Assembly: GCA_021160865.1 (NCBI GenBank)
Contig: JAGHBS010000122.1
Span: 1 to 10,572, forward strand
Reading direction: 5' to 3'
Source of the DNA: Planctomycetota bacterium
GTDB lineage: Bacteria > Planctomycetota > Phycisphaerae > SM23-33
DNA: 10,572 nt
Shown: positions 1 to 8,149 of the stretch, piece after piece
How the letters are laid out: every line of letters starts with the position of its first letter
Position numbering within the stretch: the first letter of the stretch is position 1
Made by a program: the position numbers and the translations under genes
The notes under the pieces: model-generated
What the model was told of the DNA's origin: nothing
Databases searched by the model: none
What the model saw: only the letters and a program-made list of their open reading frames with translations

Positions 1-426
1 TATCTGGTGTGCAATGTGGAAAGTCAACGGCAAGCCAACGTCCTGGGCATGCTTGAAAAGATTCCGCATCAACGGGTGGGAAAATGGCAGATTGGCGGTC
101 ACCTCACCGATACCCTTACAGCCATGGTCCTTGTACCATGCTAATACCTTCCCTAAAGGGGCATCGGCAGAGTTGCTCACCGCACGCGGATCAAGATTGC
201 AGAACGGAACGAACCGATCGGGATAGCGCTTACATATCTCCAAGACCTCCTCGGTGGTTTGCGGACTAATCATACATTCAGGACTCACCGATGGTAAGAT
301 GACGGCCTTTTCCACACCGATTTTGTCATATCGCTCGATAAGTTGCTCCGGCGTGGCGTAGTTGGTACCGTCATCACGGGGCGGACCCTGAAACAGACCG
401 GTATGAGTGTGAATATCAATGAACAT
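1..426 (-). CDS. Amidohydrolase_2-family metal-dependent hydrolase, N-terminal part (runs off left edge)
   Basis: The first 142 codons of a protein whose 3' part lies outside the window. The N-terminus reads MFIDIHTHTG. This gives the HxH metal-binding motif (His6, His8) at the end of the first beta strand, as in the amidohydrolase superfamily. Further on are a GIGEV strand (Glu108 region) and FHIAH (His137, His140), which fits the next metal-ligand strand of an amidohydrolase_2-type TIM barrel. No signal peptide is seen, so it is probably cytoplasmic. The ATG at 426-424 is supported by the SD AAAGGAG at 441-435, eight bases upstream. It lies 22 bases after the stop of the preceding minus-strand gene and is probably in the same operon. 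Related enzymes include decarboxylases, hydratases and lactone hydrolases, and the substrate cannot be told from this half. The family call is fairly secure; the reaction is unknown. Confidence 0.85.
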   Translation of the reverse strand, partial: MFIDIHTHTGLFQGPPRDDGTNYATPEQLIERYDKIGVEKAVILPSVSPECMISPQTTEEVLEICKRYPDRFVPFCNLDPRAVSNSADAPLGKVLAWYKDHGCKGIGEVTANLPFSHPLMRNLFKHAQDVGLPLTFHIAHQI

Positions 427-434
427 CTGACGTA

Positions 435-441
435 CTCCTTT
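435..441 (-). promoter_or_regulatory. Strong ribosome binding site for the amidohydrolase gene
   Basis: Read on the minus strand, AAAGGAG ends eight bases before the ATG at 426-424. It lies in the 22-base gap after the upstream gene's TAA (451-449) and fixes the start of a gene whose end is outside the window. It is the clearest SD on the left arm. Confidence 0.75.
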
Positions 442-448
442 CGTTGAT

Positions 449-1465
449 TTACTTCCAGACGCTGCTTGCCAGTCGATCCAATCCTTCCCTGTCGAGCGAT
501 TGGGCGCATTTAGCAGCTGCCCGCTCGATGCGGTCTTGGCTTTGAAGTTTCTCCCTGATTAACCTACGGACCATTCTTCTATCACCCCTTGATGAGCAAG
601 TCAACTTTACTACCCCCAGTGCAAGGATTGCCTCGACGCGAACAGACCGATCAGCATGATTGACTACAAGGTTGAAAATGTCGCCCGGATGAGGACCATG
701 CATTCCCGGATCAAAGCGCCAGATCGTCTTGTATAAGTCGCTATACACGCTGCTAATAGTCTCAAGACCGTCGAGATATTCTTTGACGGCTTCGACACGA
801 TCGGGTCGTTGCCACTTCTGATACAACGTCAAAAGCGCTCCGCAAGCTTCTTTCTCCAGCCCAATTCCCGCTCGAACAATATCCAATCTCGCTCGCTCAT
901 CAATCATATGTTGACCAAGGATAAGAATATCAAAGAGGTATTTCTCTGCCTGGGGGTAAGTTTCCCGACCAAGACTAAAATAGTGCGCAAAGAGCATCTT
1001 GGGAACGTAGGAAATCTCTTGAAAATCATCCACCACCTTCGGCCAGTATGGAATCTCTATCTTCTTAGGCGTCAGGCGAAAGTAATATGACATTTGCCTT
1101 TTGGCTGAACCAGCACGGATAGGGGCTGCTACTTTCTTCAATATCGCAACATCATCATCCGTCAGGCGATATTTGTCTTGGAGCACCTGCTCATAATGCT
1201 CAAGAACCTTTTCTATCCCCTCACGATTCGCGTGATAGGCTTCAATAGCCTTGTGATAATCGTCGCCAGCATCACCATCACCATTGGGATTAGCCGGTAT
1301 GATTAAGGTCAATGGTTTAGAGGGGGTTTGAAGGTCCAACATTCCAACAGCCGTTGTGGCACAGGTTGGCGGAGTGGGTGAAGGGAAAACTACTATCTTG
1401 ATAATTATCGCTGCTAAAAAAACACCTATTACCAACGCAGTTATCCATGCGAGTCTATTTCCCAT
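449..1465 (-). CDS. Membrane-anchored helical protein of unknown function (338 aa)
   Basis: I do not recognise this protein. It starts MGNRLAW and has one strongly hydrophobic segment (about residues 6-27). A Pro/Ser/Thr-rich linker follows, so it looks like an uncleaved signal anchor with the bulk of the protein outside the cytoplasm. The rest is mostly alpha-helical. The last 70 or so residues (motifs HADRSVRVEAILALG and RIERAAAKCAQSL) resemble HEAT-type repeats, which usually mediate protein contacts. A longer reading from a TTG at 1477-1475 would add four residues. The ATG at 1465-1463 is preferred because GGGAG lies five bases before it, inside that extension. It follows the DUF4091 lipoprotein gene by 67 bases and precedes the amidohydrolase by 22, so co-transcription is likely. 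No catalytic motif was seen. Confidence 0.8.
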   Translation of the reverse strand: MGNRLAWITALVIGVFLAAIIIKIVVFPSPTPPTCATTAVGMLDLQTPSKPLTLIIPANPNGDGDAGDDYHKAIEAYHANREGIEKVLEHYEQVLQDKYRLTDDDVAILKKVAAPIRAGSAKRQMSYYFRLTPKKIEIPYWPKVVDDFQEISYVPKMLFAHYFSLGRETYPQAEKYLFDILILGQHMIDERARLDIVRAGIGLEKEACGALLTLYQKWQRPDRVEAVKEYLDGLETISSVYSDLYKTIWRFDPGMHGPHPGDIFNLVVNHADRSVRVEAILALGVVKLTCSSRGDRRMVRRLIREKLQSQDRIERAAAKCAQSLDREGLDRLASSVWK

Positions 1466-1532
1466 AACTTCTCCCAACTTTTACATTCTTACCTTGATGA
1501 AAACTTCATATACCACAGAATCTAACCAATAA

Positions 1533-4433
1533 TCAATAATTCGGTGCATAACTTATCTTGTCCGTCTTTATCTGCTGGGCTGCGGGGCTTATAAAGAGTG
1601 TGCCAAGTTCGCTGAGATCATAGAAATATCCCTTACAGCCCGTCCAGCTTGAAGCCTCTTTATCAATGGTTGAAAAGCGAGTGAAATTGATGCCCCAGAG
1701 AGACGATTTCGCCTTTGCTCCAAAGGATTTCAGAGGTATCGCTAACTCAACTATCCAGAGCCCGTTGTATTTTTTGACAGCAGATTTTATCCTGACAGAC
1801 CAGGGGCGAACTGACCCAGGAAACGCCCCTATCCCTCGCTCCGCTACTACTATGCCGTTGCTCTTTACAATAAGGTGATACAAATCAGCAGGCTCGCGGG
1901 CAAGTCTACCAGGATCAAAAATTACCTCGACGATGTCCTCATCCCTGGCTAAGAATTGGTCATATCGGATGATATTATCACTTCGGGCGTACAACTTATC
2001 TGGTGTAGGTTCATCACAACGAAAGGCAAGATAGAGATTTTCCCCATCAGTTAGCACAAATGCGATTGTCTGCCGTCTGGCTAATCCTTTATTGCGCTTT
2101 CCACGATTTCCAAGTGAGATAAAATTACCAGCAGCATTTCTCGAACGTATCGGCCAATCGCTCAAATCTGCGTCGATGCTAATTTTACCCCTGTACATTC
2201 CTGCAACTATCAACGGCACGTAAGCATCGAAAGTCTTTTGCTCATTTATGATATCGACCCTCATTACCAAAGGGATTTTCATCTTGGCGTCTGGCCCTGT
2301 TGGGACGCCTTGCCCTTGGGCAGATAATTCTACCCTAGCCCTTTTACCAGCCTGCACAATACACTTTTTCGCACCAATAACTGCCTGCCAACCTGCTGGC
2401 AAGGTCTTGATTTGCAATTCAACCTCAGCAGGGGTTGTCAATTCGTTGTAAAGCATTACGATAATTTTGACGAGAAATTGCCCCTCTGGACTTTTATCAA
2501 CCCGTGCGATAACCCGTTCGACTCGCACGGTGCAGACCTGCCGCTGAAACTCCTGCCAGGCAATTTGTTGTGCAAGGGCTCGTCGGGCATCAAATCGCTC
2601 TGGATGAACGGCTGATAGAACCTCTTCAGCAAGAATCTTCCTCATTTTGCTCCACAGACGTCCCTCACGTACCCATCCGTTAACCGCTACTGGAAATAAA
2701 ACTTTTTTCGACGTATCAACACCAGCATAATGCACCATCGTGTTTATTAGCGTCCTGGCGGTGGCTAACCTGCGTCGTTGATTCAAAAGCCAGAGATAGC
2801 CGACATCTTGGAGTCCACGTCTCAGTCGTTTTAGCCGAACAGAAGGTAAAACCACATCAGTGCCTGCTGTACTGGCAGGATAGAAAAGACAATTTCTATT
2901 ATCATCAGATGATTTTGCCCCGCCTGTTGACCAATCGAGCACCGATGGAATAAATATCCCGCTACAGCGGTACTTCAATGCTATCCATGGTAGGACGCGA
3001 ATATCAGCAGGCGAAGCAAGGAGGGAAAAACTTCCCATGTAAGGCAATTCCTCCGGCTGAAGCCAAAGCCCCGAAAGCATCTTCTCGTTCGTCGATTGTC
3101 GAGATTTGTACTTCTCAAGATCAACCATATCAGCAGCAGGGGCATATATATCAGCCAATTGCTCGAACTGCTCAGGAGGGGTAACCCAATCGGGAGCAGC
3201 ATATCGCGGCGGCAATGTTGAAAGGATTGGGAAATTTACTCCAGCAGTTCGGGCTAATCTCGCCTGCTTGATGAAAGTCTGATACGCCTTTATAATCGCA
3301 CTTACGCCTGCCCCGCTATCAAGCAATGTCCGCCTTGGCCAGAGAAACATCTGTCGGGTAAAACCAATTTCGTCAAAATGCTCGATACTCTTCGATAAAA
3401 TTGCAGCAACGGTCTGACGATACGAATTGCTTTCAATGCCGCCATAATCCGAGACCTTCGGAAAAGTGTCTGATCCATCCACCCACCACGGTAACGGCCA
3501 GGCAGAGACGCCTATCCCATCCTCAAAGGCACTTCCATCGAGGTAAGGTACAACGATATCGTCGTAATCTGCCCAATCCAGCACAACCGCACCGTACATA
3601 TCTCGCTTCAAGATAGGGTGGAGCGTCCTATCGAATAGATCAAGCCGATGGCGATGTGCCAGCCTCATTAGTTGACGCATAATTATCAGCATCTTGCGGA
3701 TACGCGGATTCTTCGGGTCAAGCCGCATCGGCAAGACAACAGGCTGACCTCGCCTATCAGACTTGATGAACTGTCGATAAATCGCTTCGTGGCTAAAGCC
3801 ACCGATGCAAATGATCGGGTTCATATCAGGCAAGACGAAGTCATAAACCTTCAGCAAGATATTTATATCTATATCCTCGCCCCCTATACGACCAGTGCTT
3901 ATTCCCAAAAGCCCTTTGTAGTCGCCCGGTAAAGCGGTTCGTGGTACTTCCACATCAACCCAGATTGCCAACCGCCCATTTTTAGGAATATCAAAATCCG
4001 CCTTACGGTGCGAATTGGCAGGCAGGAGAATATCGTAGATACGCATCGGCTTGACCTGATCGCACGTAAGCCGAAGGTACCAAGCAGGGAAACGATCGAC
4101 CCTTACCGGTAGCATCTTGTATAATTTTATCCTTCTTGTAGAAATGCGACCTTTACCACTCCTGATAAGTGGATTTAATTTCACGCTGAGTTTCTTGTAG
4201 CTACCCGGCGGTGTATCAATAACCAGCTGGAAGCTAATCGTCTCATTGGCAGCGGAGAAGAGTTTTACTGTCCGAGTCTTTGCATCCCAGAGAGAATTTG
4301 CATTTGTCGGGCTGGTCAACTCGGTCAGCAAGGTCATCTCATCAGCCACCCAGACCTTCAGCTGCCCCTTACCATTACAGCCAGCCACACCGACACACAA
4401 CACCACTGATAATATCAACCGTTTATCCATCAT
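1533..4433 (-). CDS. Secreted DUF4091/GH123-like lipoprotein with C-terminal CBM9-like domain
   Basis: A 966-residue surface or periplasmic protein. The N-terminus MMDKRLILSVVLCVGVAGC is a lipoprotein signal with lipobox VAGC (Cys19). Domains in order: a beta-rich N-terminal domain (about 21-200); a barrel-like region (about 205-560) ending in the DUF4091 signature around residues 531-551 (SVRLKRLRRGLQDVGYLWLL); a beta-sandwich resembling NEW3/Ig-like domains (about 636-741); and a CBM9-like domain (about 750-948) with IDADLSDW, EDIVEVIFDP and WGINFTRF. DUF4091 is related to GH123 glycosidases, so a carbohydrate role is likely. However, the segment where the family normally has a DEP motif reads MFLWPRR (about 362-368), so activity is doubtful. 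An in-frame GTG at 4475 would put 14 residues before the signal peptide and is rejected. The chosen ATG pair (4433, 4430) has no clear SD. It lies downstream of the glycosyltransferase gene on the same strand. Confidence 0.85.
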   Translation of the reverse strand: MMDKRLILSVVLCVGVAGCNGKGQLKVWVADEMTLLTELTSPTNANSLWDAKTRTVKLFSAANETISFQLVIDTPPGSYKKLSVKLNPLIRSGKGRISTRRIKLYKMLPVRVDRFPAWYLRLTCDQVKPMRIYDILLPANSHRKADFDIPKNGRLAIWVDVEVPRTALPGDYKGLLGISTGRIGGEDIDINILLKVYDFVLPDMNPIICIGGFSHEAIYRQFIKSDRRGQPVVLPMRLDPKNPRIRKMLIIMRQLMRLAHRHRLDLFDRTLHPILKRDMYGAVVLDWADYDDIVVPYLDGSAFEDGIGVSAWPLPWWVDGSDTFPKVSDYGGIESNSYRQTVAAILSKSIEHFDEIGFTRQMFLWPRRTLLDSGAGVSAIIKAYQTFIKQARLARTAGVNFPILSTLPPRYAAPDWVTPPEQFEQLADIYAPAADMVDLEKYKSRQSTNEKMLSGLWLQPEELPYMGSFSLLASPADIRVLPWIALKYRCSGIFIPSVLDWSTGGAKSSDDNRNCLFYPASTAGTDVVLPSVRLKRLRRGLQDVGYLWLLNQRRRLATARTLINTMVHYAGVDTSKKVLFPVAVNGWVREGRLWSKMRKILAEEVLSAVHPERFDARRALAQQIAWQEFQRQVCTVRVERVIARVDKSPEGQFLVKIIVMLYNELTTPAEVELQIKTLPAGWQAVIGAKKCIVQAGKRARVELSAQGQGVPTGPDAKMKIPLVMRVDIINEQKTFDAYVPLIVAGMYRGKISIDADLSDWPIRSRNAAGNFISLGNRGKRNKGLARRQTIAFVLTDGENLYLAFRCDEPTPDKLYARSDNIIRYDQFLARDEDIVEVIFDPGRLAREPADLYHLIVKSNGIVVAERGIGAFPGSVRPWSVRIKSAVKKYNGLWIVELAIPLKSFGAKAKSSLWGINFTRFSTIDKEASSWTGCKGYFYDLSELGTLFISPAAQQIKTDKISYAPNY

Positions 4434-4494
4434 GAAGCCACGATTGTACCAAACTGGACAAGAAAAATCCCCCACCGTTCCTGTAATGTTTCAT
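4423..4494 (-). CDS. Possible 23-residue leader ORF overlapping the lipoprotein gene start
   Basis: The ORF begins ATG at 4494-4492, seven bases after a good SD (GAAGGG, 4507-4502). It encodes a peptide starting MKHYRNGGGFF and ends with TAA at 4425-4423. The stop lies just inside the next gene: that gene's tandem ATGs are at 4433-4428, in a different frame. Because the large lipoprotein gene has no SD of its own, ribosomes ending here could reinitiate on it (translational coupling). The peptide has no recognised homologue and may not matter in itself. A 23-codon ORF can occur by chance, so confidence is low. Confidence 0.3.
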   Translation of the reverse strand: MKHYRNGGGFFLSSLVQSWLHDG

Positions 4495-4549
4495 CAAAAG
4501 ACCCTTCGCGCCCTCCTACAACAAATATGAATGAATGATAAACCTGTTT

Positions 4550-6676
4550 TTAATGTTGTGGAAGATGACCTAATTCGAACAGCGTTAATAAATCATCCTT
4601 CTGGGCAATCACTGGACAATTGCTAAACCATTTCCTGAGCCTCGTGGGGGCAATCTCCCTTGACCAGCCATAGGAATGGGCTAATCGTTCAATCTCCGCC
4701 CAGGCGATAAATACATGCGTTATCCCCCTTGCATTTAGCCGCGAGATAAGATTTCTGCTACCAGTACGTTGCAATATGGTCTCAAGAGGATGCTCATTAA
4801 AGACGGTTGCATAAACTGCATTTTCAGGAAAATAGAATGCCCTTGCTTCACCTATAAGCATAACCCGCGAACCGGGGGCAAGTTCATTGACCGATTCGTA
4901 ATAAGGGATATTGTCAGCGATTGTCTCTGCGGAAACCCCTGCCGGTACGACAGCGCCTCCCTCCCCCACGCCAAGCAATTTCATCTCCCTGCGATGATAC
5001 CTCCAGGCAGAGAGCAGATTTCCACTTGCTACGAGCAGCAGCATGCAAAATATCAATCTCACAGCAACTTTTTTCCTCCCCTTGATATTATCCTCTGCAA
5101 ATCCCACAATCCCTGCTGCCAATATTGAAAGCGGGATAATCGATACAGCCATGAAACGTGCTGGCATCTCATGAGTGAACATCATCCAGATAAACAAATC
5201 CATCAATAGCACAGCAAATACCGCCCAATACCAAGGGGCTATCTTGGTAGGTCTAATCATCATCAATAAGACCATTAGTGTTGCTATTACTATGGTGACT
5301 AATCCTGCGGGCGGATTAGTATGGTAGGGTTTTTTGCTAACTGCCCATGCGAATAATCTATCGATGCGTGAAAGTCTTTGCTTCGGAGGGGTGTAATCAG
5401 CTGGTGGTGGAACGGGTTGATGATACCCTGGTGCATGGCCATTTTGCCAACGGGCTTTCAATTGTTCTGTCAGATACCCCTTGCCAAATACATTCATCGC
5501 CAGCGGGAAGACGGGATTGCCCGTGGAAGCCAAATTGCGAATCATCCAAGGAGAAAAGACGAGCAAGCACATCACCGCTGAGATCAAAACGCGCAAAATC
5601 CCCCTGCCGTGGCGTACCATCGCCGCAACCAACATGACCAATAAAACAGGTCCGGCGATAAATCCGACACTCAAATACTTCACCGAACAGGCAAGTCCAA
5701 GCAGGAGCCCGATAATCAGCGAAGAAGTCCAGGACGATTCATCAAGCCACCTTTTCAACCACATCAGCGCCAACGCCAAGTAGCACAACTGGGCTGATTC
5801 TACCATCGCTATTCTGGACAGATAAATAACCCACGGAGCCGTCGCCACCAATACCGCTGCTGATAATGAATGAATTCTCCCCTTACTGCTTCCTCCGCCG
5901 AGCATGCCCACAATTGCAATCACGCTAAACATCAAACTTATCATCTTGGCAAGGTACATCCCCTTATAAGCCCCTGCTCGGAGGGAAAAGGACAGCAGAT
6001 ATAGCATTTCCACACCAAGCGGGTAATGGCTATAAATGTTGTGTCGCAGCGTCGTTATCCTGCCGATATGGTAAAACTCGCGGGGCAATTGGAGGTGATA
6101 TTCAAGCACATCGTAAGAATCCATCGTCAAGTTGCCAAGCATACCCGCAGGTATAACCGCACCGGCAAGATACATCCCTAACGCTACCGCGATGAGAATA
6201 GCGGGCAAAATAAACCATCTATTTATAGATTGGCCCGAGGCGCCTCGAGAGAATCTCTGCTGACCCCTCCGCCAGAATAAAAATGCCTGCAAGGCAAACA
6301 ATATCACACCGAAAATTACTATCGCCCACCATAAGGACGAATTATCCACCACATAAAACAGCGAGCCGACAATAATCATCGTTGTAGAAAGCATCCCCAG
6401 CCCTACGGCAGCAACGGTGGATAGAGTTAGAAAATTTGAGAAAAAGTTAATTCCTAATGCCCGCAGAAGTAACCCACCAAATCCCCCTGCCGCTAAAAGT
6501 AGCAAAATGGCAATGAGCCCATCAGTGAAAATAACGCTCATCGCACCGAAAAATGCCCCCATCGAACCGAGCAACACCCCCAGCACCACTAATGAAACAA
6601 CCATTACCAGTACGATGGTTGCTACCCTGAAATAAACCAAACTTTTACCAGATAATTCAGCCACTAAGGAAAACAA
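4550..6676 (-). CDS. Polytopic membrane glycosyltransferase, family 39/ArnT-like
   Basis: An integral membrane protein of about 708 residues with roughly 13-15 predicted hydrophobic helices and a soluble C-terminal domain (from about residue 565). The first large extracytoplasmic loop carries MDSYDVLEYHLQLP (about 185-198). This fits the acidic Asp...Tyr-His motif of GT39-type enzymes, which transfer a sugar from a polyprenyl-phosphate carrier to a lipid or protein acceptor outside the membrane. The motif SPWMIRNLASTGNPVFP (about 375-391) is also typical of this group. The C-terminal part (VMLIGEARAFYF, GITHVFIAW) matches the globular tail seen in such proteins of planctomycetes and related bacteria. 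The acceptor is unknown. The start is uncertain: TTG at 6676 is used here, a GTG at 6664 is possible, and neither has an SD. It is the first gene of the minus-strand arm, and its product may glycosylate a surface component made or handled by the genes downstream. Confidence 0.8.
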   Translation of the reverse strand: MFSLVAELSGKSLVYFRVATIVLVMVVSLVVLGVLLGSMGAFFGAMSVIFTDGLIAILLLLAAGGFGGLLLRALGINFFSNFLTLSTVAAVGLGMLSTTMIIVGSLFYVVDNSSLWWAIVIFGVILFALQAFLFWRRGQQRFSRGASGQSINRWFILPAILIAVALGMYLAGAVIPAGMLGNLTMDSYDVLEYHLQLPREFYHIGRITTLRHNIYSHYPLGVEMLYLLSFSLRAGAYKGMYLAKMISLMFSVIAIVGMLGGGSSKGRIHSLSAAVLVATAPWVIYLSRIAMVESAQLCYLALALMWLKRWLDESSWTSSLIIGLLLGLACSVKYLSVGFIAGPVLLVMLVAAMVRHGRGILRVLISAVMCLLVFSPWMIRNLASTGNPVFPLAMNVFGKGYLTEQLKARWQNGHAPGYHQPVPPPADYTPPKQRLSRIDRLFAWAVSKKPYHTNPPAGLVTIVIATLMVLLMMIRPTKIAPWYWAVFAVLLMDLFIWMMFTHEMPARFMAVSIIPLSILAAGIVGFAEDNIKGRKKVAVRLIFCMLLLVASGNLLSAWRYHRREMKLLGVGEGGAVVPAGVSAETIADNIPYYESVNELAPGSRVMLIGEARAFYFPENAVYATVFNEHPLETILQRTGSRNLISRLNARGITHVFIAWAEIERLAHSYGWSREIAPTRLRKWFSNCPVIAQKDDLLTLFELGHLPQH

Positions 6677-6841
6677 TACGCCCGATCAATCGTTTTGACA
6701 ATTCCAAATGAACGAATCTCGCTGGGGAATTAAGACCGCCAACCGATATTAAGCACCTCTGATGCCCTACCAAGACTTTCCTCATCGCATCAATTTTGTT
6801 CTCAAAAATTTATATTATTCAAACATCAATTAGGATATGAT

Positions 6842-6870
6842 ATAAACAGCACAATTGTGAAACTGTTTAT
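6842..6870. promoter_or_regulatory. Nested inverted repeat before the thioredoxin gene (operator or mRNA hairpin)
   Basis: Two perfect 8-base arms, ATAAACAG (6842-6849) and CTGTTTAT (6863-6870), flank a 13-base centre that itself contains the perfect palindrome CACAATTGTG (6850-6859). The dyad begins next to a -10-like TATGAT and ends three bases before the SD of the downstream gene. This position suits either a dimeric regulator's operator or a 5' UTR stem that gates ribosome access. No regulator gene is visible nearby. Confidence 0.45.
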
Positions 6871-6873
6871 TTT

Positions 6874-6880
6874 GAAAGGA
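6874..6880 (+). promoter_or_regulatory. Ribosome binding site that decides the thioredoxin-gene start
   Basis: GAAAGGA lies six bases before the ATG at 6887. It selects this ATG over the in-frame GTG at 6857, which has no SD and would put ten residues before the signal peptide. Confidence 0.75.
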
Positions 6881-6886
6881 TTAGTT

Positions 6887-8029
6887 ATGAAACGACTGAT
6901 TGGTATTTGCTCCTTGATGGTGCTATTCATTGCTGGGGTAATCTATGCGCAAAACGCTGGTTCGACCACCCCTCCCGTGCCGTCTACACAGGCATCAGGG
7001 GCAGCCGAAGTACTTATGAAAATCCGCTCGCTGATGGGAAGACCTCGTGCCAGATCGCAGGCCGAGTATTTATCTAAACTCAAGAAATCCAGACAACAGG
7101 CGCTGGTCCTATTAGACGAAATGGAGAAAAAATACCCTAAATCAAAGGAACTGGATGAAGCCAGGCTCCACGGCATAGTGGCTTCGATGGAGCTCGGTAG
7201 AATTATGCATGATCCGAAAATGGGCGAAAAAGTTGAACAAATCGCCAAAAAGGTACTTGCATCTAACGCCCCGCCATTCTTGAAACTAAATGCCGATGCT
7301 TATACCGTCCTGCTGAAAGTCAGGCCCATCCGTACATCAGCAACTCAGCCGGTTACGACAATCGATGATAAGGCTGCCGAGAAAATTATCCTCGACATGA
7401 CAAACAGGTATAGAAATACCAAGGTCAGACTTGATGCCCTCCTTATCGGCATGCAACTTGCTGACTTACAAGGACTCGACACACTTATCACCAGGCTGGA
7501 AGATATCGTTTTGAAGGAATTCCCCCAGCATACCATTGCTCAGCGGATTCGCAAACGCCGTGAATTGAGCATGGTCGGTAAGGAATTTACTGCCTCGCTA
7601 ACGAAACTTGACGGGAAAAAACTCAATCTGCCCAAGGACCTGCTTGGGAAAGTCGTTGTGATAGATTTCTGGGCTACCTGGTGCGCTCCATGCGTTACGG
7701 AAATACCGCATATGAAGGAACTTTACAACAAGTATAAATCCAAAGGCGTGGAGATTGTCAGCATCAGCCTTGATAAGGATAAAAGTCGGCTCGAGAAATT
7801 TATCTCCCAGCACAAGATAACCTGGGTACAGACCTTTACCGGCAAGGGCTGGGAAGACCCAACCGCTCGAAAATACAATATCAATGCTATCCCGAGTATC
7901 TGGGTAATCGGCAAGGATGGGAAAGTTGTTTCCGACCGTGCCCGAGGCAGACTTGCAAAGGTTATCGAACGGGCATTGAAAGCGAAAGAACCCGCAAACG
8001 ATTCATCGAACACCAAAAAGAAAAAATAA
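6887..8029 (+). CDS. Secreted TlpA/ResA-like thiol-disulfide oxidoreductase with helical N-terminal region
   Basis: A 380-residue protein. It starts MKRLIGICSL and has a Sec signal peptide, probably cut near IYA|QN (residue 21). Residues about 35-225 are mostly alpha-helical and look like TPR-type helical hairpins. From about 235 a thioredoxin fold of the AhpC/TSA-redoxin TlpA type begins. It has FWATWCAPC with the redox pair Cys266-Cys269, and AIPS with the cis-proline (about 336). Such proteins reduce or exchange disulfides outside the cytoplasmic membrane, for example in cytochrome c maturation or for secreted proteins. The helical region may hold a client or partner. The C-terminus ends in a lysine run. 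The start is set by the SD GAAAGGA. Client proteins are not evident from the neighbours; a possible target is another exported protein in the region, but this is speculative. Confidence 0.9.
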   Translation: MKRLIGICSLMVLFIAGVIYAQNAGSTTPPVPSTQASGAAEVLMKIRSLMGRPRARSQAEYLSKLKKSRQQALVLLDEMEKKYPKSKELDEARLHGIVASMELGRIMHDPKMGEKVEQIAKKVLASNAPPFLKLNADAYTVLLKVRPIRTSATQPVTTIDDKAAEKIILDMTNRYRNTKVRLDALLIGMQLADLQGLDTLITRLEDIVLKEFPQHTIAQRIRKRRELSMVGKEFTASLTKLDGKKLNLPKDLLGKVVVIDFWATWCAPCVTEIPHMKELYNKYKSKGVEIVSISLDKDKSRLEKFISQHKITWVQTFTGKGWEDPTARKYNINAIPSIWVIGKDGKVVSDRARGRLAKVIERALKAKEPANDSSNTKKKK

Positions 8030-8067
8030 GTTCAAAAACCTAAAAACTTCTCTCCTCATTGGCAGAC

Positions 8068-8098
8068 TTGCAAGGCAGTCTATATACTAATCTATAAT
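8068..8098 (+). promoter_or_regulatory. Candidate sigma-70-type promoter for the small lipoprotein gene
   Basis: A perfect TATAAT (8093-8098) is preceded by TTGCAA (8068-8073), four of six matches to the -35 consensus, with a 19-base spacer that is longer than ideal. Transcription would start near 8105, giving a leader of about 45 bases. A weak AGACT/AGTCT hairpin (8064-8081) overlaps the -35 box but has no T-run and is not called a terminator. Confidence 0.4.
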
Positions 8099-8149
8099 AA
8101 TCACTACTAGCCTTGTTGGTCGCAGAAAATCTGCTACAGGGCAGGAGCG

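Larger units (their letters stand above)
6677..6886. promoter_or_regulatory. Divergent intergenic control region
   Basis: About 210 bases separate the start codons of the two divergent arms. The right part (about 6790-6860) is very AT-rich and includes TATGAT at 6836-6841, a fair match to a sigma-70 -10 box. No -35 box was found at 16-18 bases, so the promoter call is weak. The minus-strand promoter for the glycosyltransferase could not be placed. A 42-codon minus-strand ORF (6657-6785) lies here but has no SD and is not convincing. Confidence 0.5.

Noticed and set aside
809..1090. A 93-codon plus-strand ORF and similar ones opposite the large minus-strand genes
   Set aside because: They are antisense to better-supported reading frames, lack recognisable domains, and were left out as shadows.
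6657..6785. A 42-codon minus-strand ORF (starting MRKVLVGHQR) in the divergent region, overlapping the glycosyltransferase start
   Set aside because: It has no SD, its composition is not protein-like in any recognisable way, and it is short enough to arise by chance.
8064..8081. An AGACT/AGTCT hairpin after the thioredoxin gene as a possible terminator
   Set aside because: The stem is only five base pairs with an eight-base loop, and no T-run follows.
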